Source: Arthrobacter sp. B1I2
Lineage (GTDB): Bacteria > Actinomycetota > Actinomycetes > Actinomycetales > Micrococcaceae
Direction of reading: 5' to 3'
Length of the DNA: 64,000 nt
Assembly (NCBI RefSeq): GCF_030816485.1
Contig: NZ_JAUSYC010000001.1
Span: 3,472,001-3,536,000, forward strand
Both the position numbers and the translations under genes were made by a program. The notes under the pieces are model-generated. The model was given only the letters and a program-made list of their open reading frames with translations, did no database searches and had not been told where the DNA came from. This document shows positions 62,847 through 64,000 of the stretch, one piece after another. Numbering within the stretch: position 1 is the stretch's first letter; each line of letters starts with the position of its first letter.

Positions 62847-63356
62847 TCAGGCTCCGGGGATGTTGAACCCGCCGGTGGAGCCGAAGCCGCCCGTGCCGCG
62901 CACGGATCCGTCCAGTTCGCTGACGGGAATGAATTGGGCATACTCCACCCGCTGGATGACCATTTGGGCAATTCTATCGCCGCGCCGCAGCTCTATCGGC
63001 TGGGACGAATCGGTGTTCAGCAGGGTTACGGAGATCTCGCCCCGGTAGCCCGCATCAACGGTGCCGGGAGCATTGACGATCGTCAGTCCGTGCTTGGTGG
63101 CCAGGCCGGACCGGGGGTGGATCAGCGCCACGAACCCGTCGGGAAGTGCGATGGCGACGCCTGTGGGGACCAGTCTGCGCTCACCGGGCAACAGGACCAC
63201 GTCCTCGCGGGCACGGAGGTCTGCGCCGGCGTCGCCCGGGTGTGCGTAGGAAGGCGCCTCGAGCTCCGGATCCAGCATCTTCAACTGGACCTGGAGGGTA
63301 GGGGCGGGCGATGCTGCGTCCGGGACGAGGTCTACCGTGGCGGGATGATCAGTCAC
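62847..63356 (-). CDS. dut: dUTP diphosphatase
   Basis: Dut hydrolyses dUTP to dUMP, keeping uracil out of DNA and feeding dTMP synthesis. All five trimer motifs are present: [38 protein letters not shown] and [11 protein letters not shown] start at the GTG at 63356 (169 residues) because TAGAGT (63370-63365 on minus) is 8 nt upstream, which puts a leaderless +1 at or near this GTG; the GTG at 63362 would be only 2 nt from the -10 box. Confidence 0.96.
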   Translation of the reverse strand: MTDHPATVDLVPDAASPAPTLQVQLKMLDPELEAPSYAHPGDAGADLRAREDVVLLPGERRLVPTGVAIALPDGFVALIHPRSGLATKHGLTIVNAPGTVDAGYRGEISVTLLNTDSSQPIELRRGDRIAQMVIQRVEYAQFIPVSELDGSVRGTGGFGSTGGFNIPGA

Positions 63357-63460
63357 AGTCACTCACTCTAACCCGCGCGCCCAAATCAGTCCTAGGGAGG
63401 CCCGGAGAGCGAGCCGGTCCCAAGGTGAAATAGCCGGCCAAAGGTGGAAAGCTTGGCCTT

Positions 63461-63949
63461 ATGCCCGAATCAAGCTCGCCCGCGTCCGTTCCCAGCACGC
63501 CCCCTGCCGGGGCACCTGTTATCTACAGGGAGAAGCTGTGGCCCAACGCCTGGATCTGGATCATCGCGGCCGGCGTCTCCGCAGCGGGCATCCTGGTTTT
63601 CGCCCCTATCAGCATGGCGGCTGGCTACACGGCAGCGTTGGTCCTCTTCGCCATCATGGCTGTCCTGCTAATTCTTTCCACGCCGGCCATCACGGTGACG
63701 CCGGACACCCTTACCGTTGGAAGGGCCACCATTGAACGCCGTTTCGTCGGCGCCGTGCAGCACTTCAGTTCAGGCGAAGCGACGGCGGAGCGGGGCACCC
63801 GGCTCAACGGGCTCGCCTACCTTTGCATCCGCGGCTGGATCGATCCCGTCGTGAAGATCGAGATCACGGACCCGGCTGACCGAACCCCCTACTGGCTTGC
63901 CTCCACCCGCCATCCGGACCAGCTGACGGCTGCCCTGGCCCGGCGCTGA
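63461..63949 (+). CDS. DUF3093-family membrane protein
   Basis: A 162-residue protein with two hydrophobic segments (about residues 30-50 and 55-75) followed by a soluble domain. It matches DUF3093, a family found next to dut in actinobacteria. Visible: YREKLWPNAWIWI, TVGRATIERRF and CIRGWIDPVVKIEI. Unknown function; divergent from dut with a 104-nt gap. Confidence 0.88.
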   Translation: MPESSSPASVPSTPPAGAPVIYREKLWPNAWIWIIAAGVSAAGILVFAPISMAAGYTAALVLFAIMAVLLILSTPAITVTPDTLTVGRATIERRFVGAVQHFSSGEATAERGTRLNGLAYLCIRGWIDPVVKIEITDPADRTPYWLASTRHPDQLTAALARR

Positions 63950-64000
63950 CACTGCCGCTGCGCCTGGCCTTGGGCCGCGCAGTCCTGCCCTGCGGCCGCA

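Overview
This is a 64-kb piece of core chromosome from a high-GC Gram-positive bacterium, most likely a member of the Micrococcaceae (Arthrobacter/Pseudarthrobacter type). The evidence is the strongly GC-rich third codon positions, frequent GTG/TTG starts, ATGA/GTGA/TGATG gene overlaps, actinobacterial domain families (DUF3000, DUF3093, DUF3159, DUF3710, DUF6421, HGxxPAAW protein, TIGR03085, Trp-associated membrane protein) and many start codons that directly follow a TAnnnT -10 box, as expected for leaderless mRNAs. I see no prophage, insertion sequence, CRISPR array or obvious genomic island. Coding density is high and almost every gap is regulatory or short.

Layout. 1-9605 (minus): trpE, a Trp-associated membrane protein gene, a small HGxxPAAW membrane protein gene, trpC, trpB, trpA, lgt and the 5' part of gltB. 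9719-12967: hisI, hisF, hisG and hisE (minus), interrupted by a convergent TIGR03085 gene. 13071-16912 (minus): riboflavin operon ribD-ribE-ribB-ribA-ribH under an FMN riboswitch (about 17093-17225), with a 27-codon upstream ORF that overlaps the ribD start. 17271-21264 (minus): def-fmt-rsmB-rpe. 21341-23659: a PD-(D/E)XK-like protein gene, six tRNA genes (one Val-CAC on minus; Gly-Cys-Val-Gly-Val on plus) and a small antitoxin-like gene. 23832-28252: BenE transporter, ZapE ATPase, thiosulfate sulfurtransferase, SufE-like protein, YbaK-type deacylase. 28242-33871 (minus): likely operon of alpha/beta hydrolase, succinate-semialdehyde dehydrogenase, SDR and Tat-exported multicopper oxidase. 34001-40594 (plus): an MsrB fusion protein, DUF6421 protein, SDR, threonine aldolase, DUF3000 protein, RNase D. 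40716-44152 (plus): fadA-fadB beta-oxidation operon behind a palindromic operator. 44180-47412 (minus): ECF transporter (S, T and a fused double ATPase). 47621-52784 (minus): dxs, DUF402, a hypothetical gene, aldo/keto reductase, nucleoside hydrolase. 52929-63949: aconitase, TRAM-type RNA methyltransferase, KimA-like permease, two TrkA-type proteins, DUF3159, OB-fold, DUF3710, dut, DUF3093; the order from the methyltransferase to dut resembles the dxs-ceoBC-dut region known from mycobacteria.

The gene sets fit together as tryptophan, histidine and riboflavin synthesis (all needing ribose phosphates, hence rpe nearby), translation initiation/maturation (def, fmt, rsmB, tRNAs), fatty-acid oxidation and K+ homeostasis. 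No clearly new multi-gene system is visible. The best leads are the asymmetric ECF ATPase whose degenerate motifs all fall in one composite ATP site, the upstream ORF between the FMN riboswitch and ribD, the uncharacterised domain fused to MsrB, the operator on the fadAB -10 box, and the widespread leaderless starts. All functional calls come from reading motifs and family resemblance by eye; no database search was run.
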